43,751 nt of DNA from Alterirhizorhabdus solaris (GTDB taxonomy: Bacteria > Pseudomonadota > Alphaproteobacteria > Sphingomonadales > Sphingomonadaceae): the NCBI RefSeq assembly GCF_007785815.1, contig NZ_VNIM01000028.1, positions 1-43,751 on the forward strand. The letters run 5' to 3'. A model generated the notes under the pieces. The model searched no databases, was not told the origin of the DNA, and was given only the letters and a program-made list of their open reading frames with translations. This document shows, piece by piece, positions 8,456-17,191 of this stretch; positions within the stretch are counted from its first letter, which is position 1; each line of letters opens with the position of its first letter. The translations under genes were made by a program, and so were the position numbers.

Positions 8456-9229
8456 GTGGCGTCTATCGCAGAGAAATTCGAACTGAGACCCGACGAACTG
8501 GCCTTCCACTTCGCGGGCGATGAGGGTCTCGCGATCGAGGTGCTTTTCAACTTTCTGAAGCGCGCTTCCACCATCGCTGGCCGCAACGGCGCGGAACTGC
8601 GTGTCGTCGGGCTTCTTGAGGGAAGCCTGCTGGTGAAGCTTAGGGCGATCCCCGTCTCGAAAATGGCCCAGAATGCCGGCCGTAAGTTCGTCGACGATCC
8701 ACTCGGCGAGGCCGGCAAGGTAACCGCGCTGGTCGGTGGAATCGCAGCCGCGCTGATCTGGGCCTTCGGTCAGGGGGCCACGCCGATTGCCAAGGCTGGC
8801 GCCGAGATCGTTGACAAGCATCAGGTGACGCAGATCAGCGTCGTCACTAACAACAATGTGACCGTCGTCATGAACGAGCCGATCGCTGGCAACGTGCGGG
8901 CGCATCAGGAGCTTGCACGAGGCAGGAGCGCGATCATCAGGCATCATCGCGCGGAGGCGCCTGCGACGACCCTCGCGAAAGTGCCGCAGTTGGCCGCTAT
9001 CTCAGAGGATTTCCGGCGCGGGAGACTCACCGGCACTGTCGCGCCGTTCCGCGACGCGATGCACTTTCAGCCCGACGGTTTTCACTTCTCTGTGCCAGTA
9101 TACATAATCCCCGGCTCGCATGTGCAACTGGTTCCCGGCGCGCGCTACCGCGTCGGTGGAAGCATCGAGATGCTGGATGGGCAGCCCGACCGGCTCGTCG
9201 TCGAAGCTGCGGAGTTGATCCCCGGCTGA
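8456..9229 (+). CDS. Unknown 257-residue protein with one central membrane segment
   Basis: The start is GTG at 8456, supported by AAAGGGG seven bases upstream. The protein has an N-terminal alpha/beta part (about 1-75, with 'LRVVGLLEGSLLVKLRAI'), one hydrophobic helix at about 88-105 (VTALVGGIAAALIWAFG), a beta-rich 'VVTNNNVTVVMNEPI' stretch, and a C-terminal domain that looks all-beta (about 190-257). This soluble-membrane-soluble plan with an Asn-rich NNNVTV strand occurs in uncharacterised bacterial proteins near defence genes, but I cannot name the family. It lies upstream of and parallel to the RES-domain gene, with a 243-bp gap, so it may have its own promoter. Confidence 0.75.
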   Translation: MASIAEKFELRPDELAFHFAGDEGLAIEVLFNFLKRASTIAGRNGAELRVVGLLEGSLLVKLRAIPVSKMAQNAGRKFVDDPLGEAGKVTALVGGIAAALIWAFGQGATPIAKAGAEIVDKHQVTQISVVTNNNVTVVMNEPIAGNVRAHQELARGRSAIIRHHRAEAPATTLAKVPQLAAISEDFRRGRLTGTVAPFRDAMHFQPDGFHFSVPVYIIPGSHVQLVPGARYRVGGSIEMLDGQPDRLVVEAAELIPG

Positions 9230-9472
9230 TCCCTCAGGCCGCCTGCTGATCATCGGGCCGGTCTGTCTGTTTACCGAAGGGGGCGGTGTGGACGATTCGC
9301 CTGTTCGCGTCGCAGCCCTCAACCAGCCAACGCTTAGGATCGCCCCTATCTTCCCCCTGATTTTGCACTCTCTGGACCTCTCCGCGGGTCAAACTCAACC
9401 GACCTGAATTGATGGTGGCGCCCGCAAATAAGACCGTCGATAGTTCGCCCTGCATGTTTGGGAGGGCTTCGA

Positions 9473-10936
9473 ATGGCGGATGACGAGGACGGAGAGCGGA
9501 TCTGTCATCAGTGTGTTGGCGATAGCCATCTCAAGGCGTTAATTGTGAAGGATGGCGTCGTCGGCGAGTGCTCCTATTGCGCCGCCGACGACGAAGCCTG
9601 CATCTCGGTTGAGGACCTCGCTGACCACGTCGAGGGGGCGTTCGATCGACACTACCAGCGCACCTCGGATCAGCCCGACATGTATGAATCGATGCTGCTG
9701 CGCGACAAGGAGATCGACTACGACTGGGACCGCCACGGCGAGCCGGTGATCGACGTGATTGGGCAGGCCGCCGTCGTGGAGGAGGAGGTTGCCCAGGACG
9801 TACTCGGCATCCTTTCGGATCGACATGGCGACTGGGAGTCGGCCCAGATGGGGGAAGAGACCGAGTTTGACCCGGACAGCCACTATGAATGGAAGCGGCC
9901 GAGTTCGGGCGAGATCGCCGCCGAATGGTATGGGCTGGAGCGGTCGTTGAAGCTGCGGTCGCGCTATTTCAATCCACAAGCCGAGAGCCTGTTTAAGCGG
10001 CTGTTCGACGATCTGGAGAAGCTGTTCACCCATGATGGTCGATCGGTCGTCGTAGAGGCGGGGCCGGACAAGGCGATCAGGTGTTTCAACCGCGCCCGGG
10101 CTTTCCATCATTCGCACGAACTCGACGAGGCGATGATCAGGCCGGATCTGCATCTAGGGCCGCCGCCCGTGAACCGGGCAAAGGCTGGGCGCATGAACGC
10201 GCATGGGATCGCGGTCTTCTATGGCGCGGACGACCGGGATGTTGCGCTTGCCGAGGTTCGGCCGCCGGTTGGCAGCAGGGCGTTGGTCGGCGAGTTTGCG
10301 CTGCTCCAGACGGTCAGACTGCTCGACGTGTCGGCGTTGGAGGCGGTGTATTTCGATGGGAGCGTATTCGATCCGGCATATGCCGAGCAGCGCTCGCTGG
10401 CGCGGTTCCTAGGCAGGCTGAGCGACCGCATTACGATCCCGGTTATGCCGGACGATGAGCCGACGGAGTATCTGATAACGCAGATGATCGCCGACTATCT
10501 CGCGCGACGGCCGGCGCCAGGTCTCGATGATATTTTGTTCAAGTCAGTGCAGAGGCCAGGAGAAAAACGGAACGTGGTGCTGTTTCACCACGCCTCGCGG
10601 GTCGAGGCGATCGAGATATCAGAGGATGTGAAGGTTTCGGTGCACCAGTTTCAGTCAAGCGACGATGGACCGGAGCCGGACTACACCGTGATGGAAGAGG
10701 TGCCCCCGGCGGCTGAGCCTCCAGCTCAACCCGAGCCCGCCACGGACTTCGCCTTAGGAAGCATGACGGATTTTCGGCCAGAGATGTTCCGGTTCGACCC
10801 CGACGTGGATGAACGCGAGCCGTATCTGAGGATGAACAGGGACACGCTGGTCGTGCGTCATGTGACCGGTGTAACATTCGACACGACGGATCACGCTGTG
10901 CATCGGCATCGCTCGAAGCAGCACGACCTGTTTTGA
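9473..10936 (+). CDS. Zinc-finger RES-domain protein (HEPN/RES type toxin-like)
   Basis: The frame is open from a TTG at 9458, but GGGAGGG sits six bases before the ATG at 9473, which is taken as the start (487 residues). Residues 11-36 hold two Cys-x-x-Cys pairs (C11/C14 and C33/C36), a likely zinc ribbon. An acidic helical region of about 40-190 follows and may correspond to the HEPN/RES N-terminal domain. The RES domain follows, with the three name-giving residues visible: Arg in FNRARAF (about 207-209), Glu261 in LAEVR and Ser358 in FKSVQ. RES domains of toxin-antitoxin pairs degrade NAD+. No Xre-type antitoxin gene is adjacent, so this looks like a stand-alone, regulated effector. The C-terminal 90 residues are Pro/Asp-rich. 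Confidence 0.8.
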   Translation: MADDEDGERICHQCVGDSHLKALIVKDGVVGECSYCAADDEACISVEDLADHVEGAFDRHYQRTSDQPDMYESMLLRDKEIDYDWDRHGEPVIDVIGQAAVVEEEVAQDVLGILSDRHGDWESAQMGEETEFDPDSHYEWKRPSSGEIAAEWYGLERSLKLRSRYFNPQAESLFKRLFDDLEKLFTHDGRSVVVEAGPDKAIRCFNRARAFHHSHELDEAMIRPDLHLGPPPVNRAKAGRMNAHGIAVFYGADDRDVALAEVRPPVGSRALVGEFALLQTVRLLDVSALEAVYFDGSVFDPAYAEQRSLARFLGRLSDRITIPVMPDDEPTEYLITQMIADYLARRPAPGLDDILFKSVQRPGEKRNVVLFHHASRVEAIEISEDVKVSVHQFQSSDDGPEPDYTVMEEVPPAAEPPAQPEPATDFALGSMTDFRPEMFRFDPDVDEREPYLRMNRDTLVVRHVTGVTFDTTDHAVHRHRSKQHDLF

Positions 10937-11075
10937 TCTACGCCGTCGTTTGCACATGGTGGATCGCGCAACCGCTGCCGCGTCTGGCCTTTGATTCGAG
11001 CACTGAGGATTTTAAGCGCGTTGCTTGGTGTAGAGGATTTAACTAGCTTGCCGAAAGGGGGGGGGCTTATGAAAA

Positions 11076-12368
11076 TTGAGGGCGGCGTCCTTGCGTGATC
11101 AAATTCCCACCAAGAGCCAGCCGCTACCGGTTGCTGGACTGTCGGGGACGAGAAGTTTAGATCCTGGAGATGAGACCGAGCGGAACTATCGATATCAGCA
11201 TCAATATGGTGTGGCACTCCTGGTCGGAGTTAGGCGCGGCACCTTCTCTTATGTCTCACTTTACTGTGAGCACCACGAAGACTTCCTAGGTGAGCGGCCG
11301 GATGGCCGCTTCGATGGCTGGCAGATAAAGACATCGAAGCCGGAGGGTGGTGCCTGGAAGTTGACCAGCCCAGCGTTGGTCAAGTCGATCGGACGTTTCG
11401 TCGAATTGCTCCAGGCCCATCCCGCCGAAGTCGGCGATTTCAACTTCGTTTCCAACTCGGCAATCGATGATGTCACGCCGGCAAGCAAGGACGATGCCCG
11501 GCGCGCACGTTGCCCGGGCCTGATGCTGCAGCACATTTCGCAAAGTTCGACGGCCGAGGACATCCAGCAGCCATTCAAGAAGGCGTTCGATAGTCTCGCC
11601 GCGGAACTAGGAGCGACGGCGGAACAATTGTTCGATGTGCTTGGCCGCCTCGCCTTTGTAAAGGGTCCGTCGCGCGAGGAGTTCGATGCCACGCTCGCGC
11701 ACGAGCATCTGGGCAAATTAGGAGAATGCGCGCATCTCACCGCCGCCGAGCTCGACACGCTTCGCGACGAGCTGGTGGGAAAATTCCACCGGGCGGCTTC
11801 GCTTCATGTAACCGACCCGGATCGACATTTGCTCGACCGGCTGAATGGCGGGAACAGCGATCCGACTATCGTTGCGAAGCGCATCGTCTGTGCGGAGGTG
11901 AGTTTGGCGCCGCCGGCAACGCCATCCAGGGCCTTTGCCTATGTCGGCGAGCCGGCGATCAATCCGGGCGGCCAGCGCCCGGCGGGGGTGCTTGAGCAGA
12001 AGCTGGCGCGCGGCGGCCTTGTCGACATGGTAGAGTATATGAAGTCAAGAGAGCAGGCGGCCGAATATCAATTCCTCGAAGACCAGGCAAAGAGCCCGGC
12101 CACGGCCGGGCGTCAGCTGCGCCAGGTTGAAGAGGCGGTGCACGGCGAGTGCCTTGAGGCCTATATGGCGGCCAAGACGGCCGCCCAGCAGCCGTTCGGC
12201 CCGATCATGTTCACAGACGTGAGCGCGCGCCTGCGCAGGCTCGAAAGCGATCGAAAGCAATTGCTCGGCGGCAGTCCCTACGAAGTGCTGATGGGGACGG
12301 CAGCCTTGCTGACCAGCGAATGCCGCCTATGGTGGAGCGATCGGTTTCGCCTCGAGGACAAGGCATGA
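11076..12368 (+). CDS. ABC three-component/Lamassu-like effector nuclease (DUF4297/Cap4-like)
   Basis: This is the first gene of a three-gene operon. Near the N-terminus it has 'ETERNYRYQHQYGVALLV' then 'LYCEHHEDFLG' and 'WQIKT', the order found in DUF4297/Cap4 double-strand DNA endonucleases of the PD-(D/E)xK fold. Candidate active residues are Glu65, Glu68/Asp69, Gln83 and Lys85. The remaining 330 residues are helical and would contact the partner proteins. The expected role is DNA cleavage once the ATPase senses infection. The start is uncertain. The frame opens after a stop at 11070 and offers TTG at 11076 or 11091. An ATG at 11069, nicely placed behind a nine-G run, is one base out of frame and ends after nine codons. 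The gene end overlaps the next start (ATGA). Confidence 0.8.
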   Translation: MRAASLRDQIPTKSQPLPVAGLSGTRSLDPGDETERNYRYQHQYGVALLVGVRRGTFSYVSLYCEHHEDFLGERPDGRFDGWQIKTSKPEGGAWKLTSPALVKSIGRFVELLQAHPAEVGDFNFVSNSAIDDVTPASKDDARRARCPGLMLQHISQSSTAEDIQQPFKKAFDSLAAELGATAEQLFDVLGRLAFVKGPSREEFDATLAHEHLGKLGECAHLTAAELDTLRDELVGKFHRAASLHVTDPDRHLLDRLNGGNSDPTIVAKRIVCAEVSLAPPATPSRAFAYVGEPAINPGGQRPAGVLEQKLARGGLVDMVEYMKSREQAAEYQFLEDQAKSPATAGRQLRQVEEAVHGECLEAYMAAKTAAQQPFGPIMFTDVSARLRRLESDRKQLLGGSPYEVLMGTAALLTSECRLWWSDRFRLEDKA

Positions 12369-12973
12369 GTCTCAATGTGCTCAAGGCCGCTGCCGACGCC
12401 GAAAACGCTGATGGATTGCATCTGGCACGGCTCCTTGTGCTGCTACGTAGCGCGGACAAGGCGAACAAGACCAAGTTGAAACCGGTGGAAGGCATTACGA
12501 AGCTCGCGAAGCTGGATTTCTTATTGCGTTATCCGATCTATCTCGAACGCGCGCTCATCCAGCTCGGAAAGTCGCCCGATGCCGCAGCGGTGACGCCGCG
12601 CGAGCGCACAACCGTCGAGACGAAGATGATCCGGTTCCGATATGGTCCGTGGGATGGCCGTTACCGCCGCTGGCTAAGCCTTTTGTCCGCGCGCGGATTG
12701 ATCACGCTGTCGATGACCGGCCGCAAGATCGAGATAGGCCTTACCGACACCGGACGCGCAGTGGCGGACGGTCTTGGTGCCCGGCCGACATTCCGCGACC
12801 TCGCCGAACGCGGCGCCGTGGTCGTCAAGGCGGTCGGATCGATGCCGGCGACCAAGCTAAAGGATTTCGTTTACGAGATCGTGCCCGAGATCACCGGCAT
12901 GAAATGGGGTGAGGAGATCGGGCCGCTCGCGCGCAGCAGCGTCGCTCTGGATGTTGGGGGCGACGGAATATGA
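12365..12973 (+). CDS. ABC three-component system middle component (LmuC-like)
   Basis: The 202-residue protein starts at the ATG that overlaps the nuclease stop by ATGA, and its own end overlaps the ATPase start in the same way, so all three are translationally coupled. It contains 'AKLDFLLRYPIYLERAL' and a later 'RYGPWDGRYRRWLSLLSARGLI' with an 'LTDTGRAVADGL' wing. This is a winged-helix pattern shared by middle components of ABC three-component systems, where this subunit bridges effector and ATPase. It is recognised by position, size and these motifs, not by a catalytic signature. Confidence 0.75.
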   Translation: MSLNVLKAAADAENADGLHLARLLVLLRSADKANKTKLKPVEGITKLAKLDFLLRYPIYLERALIQLGKSPDAAAVTPRERTTVETKMIRFRYGPWDGRYRRWLSLLSARGLITLSMTGRKIEIGLTDTGRAVADGLGARPTFRDLAERGAVVVKAVGSMPATKLKDFVYEIVPEITGMKWGEEIGPLARSSVALDVGGDGI

Positions 12974-14922
12974 AGTTCACGATGGTGTCGCTGGTGCTGT
13001 CCCTGCGAAAGGCCGAGGAGGCGATTGCGTTTTCAGGGATTAATTATTTCTGGGGCCAGATGGGTGCGGGCAAATCGAGCATCGCGCGGCTGATCGATTA
13101 TTGCCTTGGGGGCGATTTCCAGCTGTCGCCCGCGCTGCAGGCGGAGTTCCTGTCCGCGACGCTCACCCTCGAACTTGAGCAATCGGTCCTGACAATCGAG
13201 CGGCAGCGCGATTCGAGAAATGTGCTCGCGTCTTGGACGCGCAATGACGGACCCTATTCGGTCGTGTTGCCGGCACGCGTCGCCTCGGGCGAGGTCGTGC
13301 CAGAGACCGGGATCGAAACGCTCTCCGATCTGATTTTCTTTCTGTCGGGCGTCAATCCGCCGCGCGTGCGCAAGAGCAAGATCAAGGAAGACAGCAAGGC
13401 GGTGCGCCTGACCGTCCGCGACCTGCTGTGGTTCTGCTATCTCGACCAGGATCACATCGACAGCTCGTTCTTCCATCTTGAGGAAAGCGCCGAATTCTAC
13501 CTGCGCCTCAAGAGCCGCGACGTGATCCGCTACGTCATCGGCTATCATGACGAGCGCGTCGCCGATCTGGAAGCAGAACTTGACCAATTGCGGGCCAACC
13601 GCACGGCACGAGTCTCCTCAATCGACAGCCTTACCAAGGCGCTCGTTGAAGTCGGCATCGGATCCGAGGAGGAGATCGGGCAACGAGAGGCGGCATTGGC
13701 GGCAGCGATCGCCACTGCCGACCAGAATATACGCGCCTCTCGTAACGCGCCGCGCGATGCGGAAACGCTCCACGCGATTGATCGGTTGAAAGCGCAATCC
13801 CGAAATCTTGGCAATGCGGTTGCGAAGATCGACGCTGATGCCGACGAATTGCGAACCACGCGCGAGCGCCATCTACGCCATCGCAACGAGATCGAGATGC
13901 TCGGCCTCAAATTCCGACGATCTGCCGAAGCTCGCGAGATCCTCGGTGATCTAAAATTTCTCGACTGCCCGCGATGTGCGCAGCAATTGCCACCTCACGC
14001 GCCGAGCTGTTGCGAAGTTTGCGGTCAGGAAGATCTGTTGGATCTCGCGGACCCGGCCGAAGTCGCGGCGCTTGAGGTCGATATTGCCAGCCGGCGCGCC
14101 GAGCTCGCCGGTGCGATGGCAGCCATCGACGCCAACCTCGCTCGCATGAGCGCCGAGAAGCGCCGCATCGTTCAGAGCAAGGACCGGATGGAAGCCGAGC
14201 TAAACCGAGCTCTCGCCGAACAGGACTCCGCGTTCCTATCCATGGCGCTGCTCAAGGAACGCGAGCGCGCGTCGCTCGAGGCGGAACTGCACAGTATCAA
14301 ATGGCTGCTCCGGCTGCCGCAGCTGCTGCAGCAGCAGCGCGAGGCATTGGCGGAAATCGTCGCGCGCGAAGAAGCGACGCGTCAGGCGTTGAAGGAGGTT
14401 CGCGCTAAAGCCGAGGCGGACCGGACTAGCCTCAACCGCTTAGCCAGCTATTTCCTCGACTGTCTCGTTCGTGCCGATGTCCCGGGCATCACATGCGACG
14501 ACCGGCTAGAGCTGGAGCCCCCGTCTTTCTATCCGGAAATTTATGGCGCCGACCCGGCCGACCTCACTGCTTCCACGTTCACGTCGCTTAGCAGTGGCGG
14601 CAAGAAGACACTGTTCAAATGCTGCTTCGCGATCGCGATTCACCGTATCGCCACCGAGCTGAATGCCCCGCTTCCCGAGCTGCTGATCATCGACTCTCCG
14701 ATGAAGAATATCAGCGAGCGGGAGAACCGCGATCAGTTCGAGGGCTTTTACAAAATGGTCTACGAGCTCAAGGCGAGCGAGCTTTCGTCGACGCAGATCA
14801 TGCTGATCGACAAGGAATTTTTCGCTCCCCCGCCCGGCCTTTCTGTGAGCGCGACGAGCCGACACATGCAGCCCGACAGCAGCGAGCATCAACCGCTGAT
14901 ACGATACTATCGGGGCAAATAG
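12970..14922 (+). CDS. SMC-like ABC ATPase of the three-component system (LmuB-like)
   Basis: The 650-residue protein has a Walker A at residues 29-37 (GQMGAGKSS), two long coiled-coil arms (about 185-325 and 355-480), an ABC signature near 541 (SSGGKKT) and a Walker B near 570-577 (ELLIIDSP). Between the coils lie CPRC (Cys333, Cys336) and SCCEVC (Cys347, Cys348, Cys351), a zinc-ribbon-like hook instead of the two-cysteine Rad50 hook. This head-coil-hook-coil-head plan is that of LmuB and ABC-3C ATPases, which sense foreign DNA structures and release the effector. The start overlaps the middle component stop (ATGA). It is the last gene of the operon, followed by 153 bp and a convergent gene. 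Confidence 0.9.
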   Translation: MKFTMVSLVLSLRKAEEAIAFSGINYFWGQMGAGKSSIARLIDYCLGGDFQLSPALQAEFLSATLTLELEQSVLTIERQRDSRNVLASWTRNDGPYSVVLPARVASGEVVPETGIETLSDLIFFLSGVNPPRVRKSKIKEDSKAVRLTVRDLLWFCYLDQDHIDSSFFHLEESAEFYLRLKSRDVIRYVIGYHDERVADLEAELDQLRANRTARVSSIDSLTKALVEVGIGSEEEIGQREAALAAAIATADQNIRASRNAPRDAETLHAIDRLKAQSRNLGNAVAKIDADADELRTTRERHLRHRNEIEMLGLKFRRSAEAREILGDLKFLDCPRCAQQLPPHAPSCCEVCGQEDLLDLADPAEVAALEVDIASRRAELAGAMAAIDANLARMSAEKRRIVQSKDRMEAELNRALAEQDSAFLSMALLKERERASLEAELHSIKWLLRLPQLLQQQREALAEIVAREEATRQALKEVRAKAEADRTSLNRLASYFLDCLVRADVPGITCDDRLELEPPSFYPEIYGADPADLTASTFTSLSSGGKKTLFKCCFAIAIHRIATELNAPLPELLIIDSPMKNISERENRDQFEGFYKMVYELKASELSSTQIMLIDKEFFAPPPGLSVSATSRHMQPDSSEHQPLIRYYRGK

Positions 14923-15075
14923 CCGCTGAGCTGGTGCGCCCCAGACTTGCGTCGTGTCGCTACGTCCCCGTTGCCGGCCCTGCCGACCGAGCCCAATTTT
15001 TTAGGCCGGCTCTATTTGCTCTGCTTGGTACCGCGAGGCCGCCGAGCCGGAGGCGCTTGTTGGACTTGTTTGCGA

Positions 15076-16230
15076 CTAGGCGCGGGATCCCTTTGCCGCC
15101 GCATAGTCCGCGACCGCCTTCCTCCGATTCCCCTCCCCGATCTGATACAGCTGCGAGGCCCGGGCCATCGTCTCCGAATCCGGTTCGTCCGCCTCCATTC
15201 GCTCAACCTCAGCAGCAACGTCGGCGTGAATCGCTTCGGCCGTGAAGACGTTCTGCCTGCCTCGACGGCGCGCATAGTCGAGGATCGACTGGCAGCCGGC
15301 AGGCAGGTCTTGCCCTCGCAGACTGCGGGAGAGCAGCCATAGAATCACGTCGATGACTTGGATGCCGGCGCTGTCGCGGGCGCTCGTGATCTCGAGACGA
15401 CTACCGAACACGCGGCGCAGCATCGCCCTCTCGCCGAGCGGCATGTTGATGAAAGCCGCGCCGGCGTTCGCGTAGAAGTCGTGCCAGAACGCGAGCGAGG
15501 CGGCGAACTCCGATTGACGATCGTGACGGATAACCTCGACTGGTCGGCCCCACTCGTTGGACTGCGTCTCCACCCCGGCAAGGAGGTTGCCGAAGCCAAC
15601 AGTATTGGGAAGGTGGCCCTGACGGGCGACCTTGTCCTCCGAGAATATATCTATCGCCTCCGGGTTCGCCATCGCCCAGGCTAGACCCTCGCCGATGACC
15701 TCCCTCGATCTCGCATCGGGCAGTCGTTCGACGCGCTCGAGGACGCGGCCGCAGAACTGGATGAGTTTCTCGCGTGCCCGGTTAGCGTTCACCTCCATGA
15801 GGGCGTCCCAGAACAACTGCGCTATCTCCTCGTCGAGGAGCCAGGCGAACTTGAAGGCCATCGTCATTCGCACGGGCCGCATAAGGAAGACCTGGGTCGG
15901 GACGGTCCGGTTCTCCGCTGGATCGAGAAGGGTGTGGAAAGCCTTCGTGCCGAGCACATAGCGTTTCTCCACGATGCTGGTGAAGAAGGACGGCCCGGCG
16001 CGTCGCAAGATCGCAAGCAGGTCCGGCGCAATCTCTTCCAGCCTGCCGACGCCCAGCTTGCTTGCGTGCAATTCGTCGTCGTCGAAACGCCGGGCGAGCT
16101 CGCGCACATGCGCGCCAAACCGAGTGTCGAAGTCGCTACGCGTCATCAGAGCGGCGGTGATGAAGAGCGGCTGGTCGTTGTCGAGCAGGCGCGCGCCAGT
16201 GTTTCCAGTCTCGTCTACATAGGCGAACAA
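15076..16230 (-). CDS. DUF3800 protein (RNase H-fold, defence/mobile-element associated)
   Basis: The 384-residue product begins MFAYVDETGNTG. This is the hallmark opening of DUF3800, whose Asp6 and Glu7 are thought to be metal-binding in an RNase H-like fold; later acidic residues occur in 'DDDELHASKL' and 'AGIQVIDVILWLLSRS'. The start is TTG at 16230, supported by GGAGG five bases upstream; no ATG precedes the conserved opening. DUF3800 genes are frequent in defence islands, but their reaction has not been settled. It points toward the ABC three-component operon and shares no promoter with it, so a functional link is only suggested by proximity. Confidence 0.9.
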   Translation of the reverse strand: MFAYVDETGNTGARLLDNDQPLFITAALMTRSDFDTRFGAHVRELARRFDDDELHASKLGVGRLEEIAPDLLAILRRAGPSFFTSIVEKRYVLGTKAFHTLLDPAENRTVPTQVFLMRPVRMTMAFKFAWLLDEEIAQLFWDALMEVNANRAREKLIQFCGRVLERVERLPDARSREVIGEGLAWAMANPEAIDIFSEDKVARQGHLPNTVGFGNLLAGVETQSNEWGRPVEVIRHDRQSEFAASLAFWHDFYANAGAAFINMPLGERAMLRRVFGSRLEITSARDSAGIQVIDVILWLLSRSLRGQDLPAGCQSILDYARRRGRQNVFTAEAIHADVAAEVERMEADEPDSETMARASQLYQIGEGNRRKAVADYAAAKGSRA

Positions 16231-16876
16231 GTGGCCCTCCGTGGTGTCGGCTGCCTCGCATTTAGCAGCTAGCCTTCTGCGCTTCTACTTGAGCTATGCT
16301 GAAATCGCCGTTCTGGAGATCGCAATTCGATGTCAACTTTGATCACTTCAAGCCTGCGAAGCCCTCAGTCCGCAACCGGCCCACTTTCTGTAATTCTGAG
16401 ATGCCGGCCAGACAATCGCGGAATTTCGGCTCTTGGTAAGAGCTGCTGTCCCATCTATCACTCCGGAACGGCGGCTTTGTCCCAACGGCGGCCGCAGGTC
16501 GAGCCGGAGTGACGCCCTTAATAAGCGCGGCGTTTGGGTAACCCCTTATACGGCCGACTGTGACCAACGACGGTTGATTTCGACCTTAAGCGGGGGCCGT
16601 TGCCGCCGCGGACGGGTGGAAAATGGTCGTGAGAACCAGCCAATTTTGCGGCTGTCATAACTGCACCCAGGCAAGACGGGGTTAACGGTGAGGGCATGGC
16701 CCCGACCGATGGCGGCGGCGCGCTTGGCGATCAGCGCGCAGGTGCGGGCCTCGCGAAAGGGATCATGCATGGGTGTCTTCTCCATAAAATGAGGCTTGGC
16801 AACAGGCCAACGCGATAAGGGGGCTGCGGATCGTTCCCGTTCTGTTCTACATTCCGCCCGAAGGAGGAATCAGGAC
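16231..16876. other. Mostly non-coding, possible truncated small gene
   Basis: No full gene is recognised in this 646-bp stretch. A minus-strand frame starting at 16770 (MHDPFREARTCALIAKRAA, with GGAG eight bases upstream) reads convincingly for about 35 residues. It then turns into sequence that looks like generic intergenic DNA (16500-16670), suggesting a gene cut short. The end of the stretch carries AAGGAGG (16861-16867) for the next gene. Confidence 0.45.
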
Positions 16877-17191
16877 ATGGCAATCAGGTTGAAGGGTGAG
16901 GCACACGAGCGGATCGGCGTTACCGGGGACATCGTGACGAGTCTGCGGGTGCCGGTCGGCTGGGCCGACCGCCGCTTCCGCGTCGCTACCAGCGACGGCA
17001 CGCTCATCATCGGCACCTATGCGGAGGGCGCTTACGCCTTTGCGATCGAGGTCGAGGGTGCCGGTATCGTCCGCCCGCTCGACGACGGGCTGGAACTGCT
17101 ATGGTCGGTCGACTGGATCACGATCAGCGATGTAGACGACAGCGCGGTGACGATCCGCGAGCCGGCAGCCATGCCGCTGTTCGGCATGTGA
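16877..17191 (+). CDS. Small hypothetical protein, 104 residues
   Basis: The start is the ATG at 16877, nine bases after AAGGAGG. The product opens MAIRLKGEAHERIGVTGDI and appears all-beta (alternating hydrophobic strands such as 'TLIIGTYAEGAYAFAIEVEG' and 'SVDWITISD'), with no signal peptide or membrane segment. I do not recognise the family. Its stop overlaps the GTG of the next gene, so the two are coupled. Confidence 0.65.
   Translation: MAIRLKGEAHERIGVTGDIVTSLRVPVGWADRRFRVATSDGTLIIGTYAEGAYAFAIEVEGAGIVRPLDDGLELLWSVDWITISDVDDSAVTIREPAAMPLFGM

Noticed and set aside
11069-11098. Nine-codon frame from the ATG behind the G run
   Set aside because: Too short to be a gene by itself; kept only as part of the start-site question for the nuclease.
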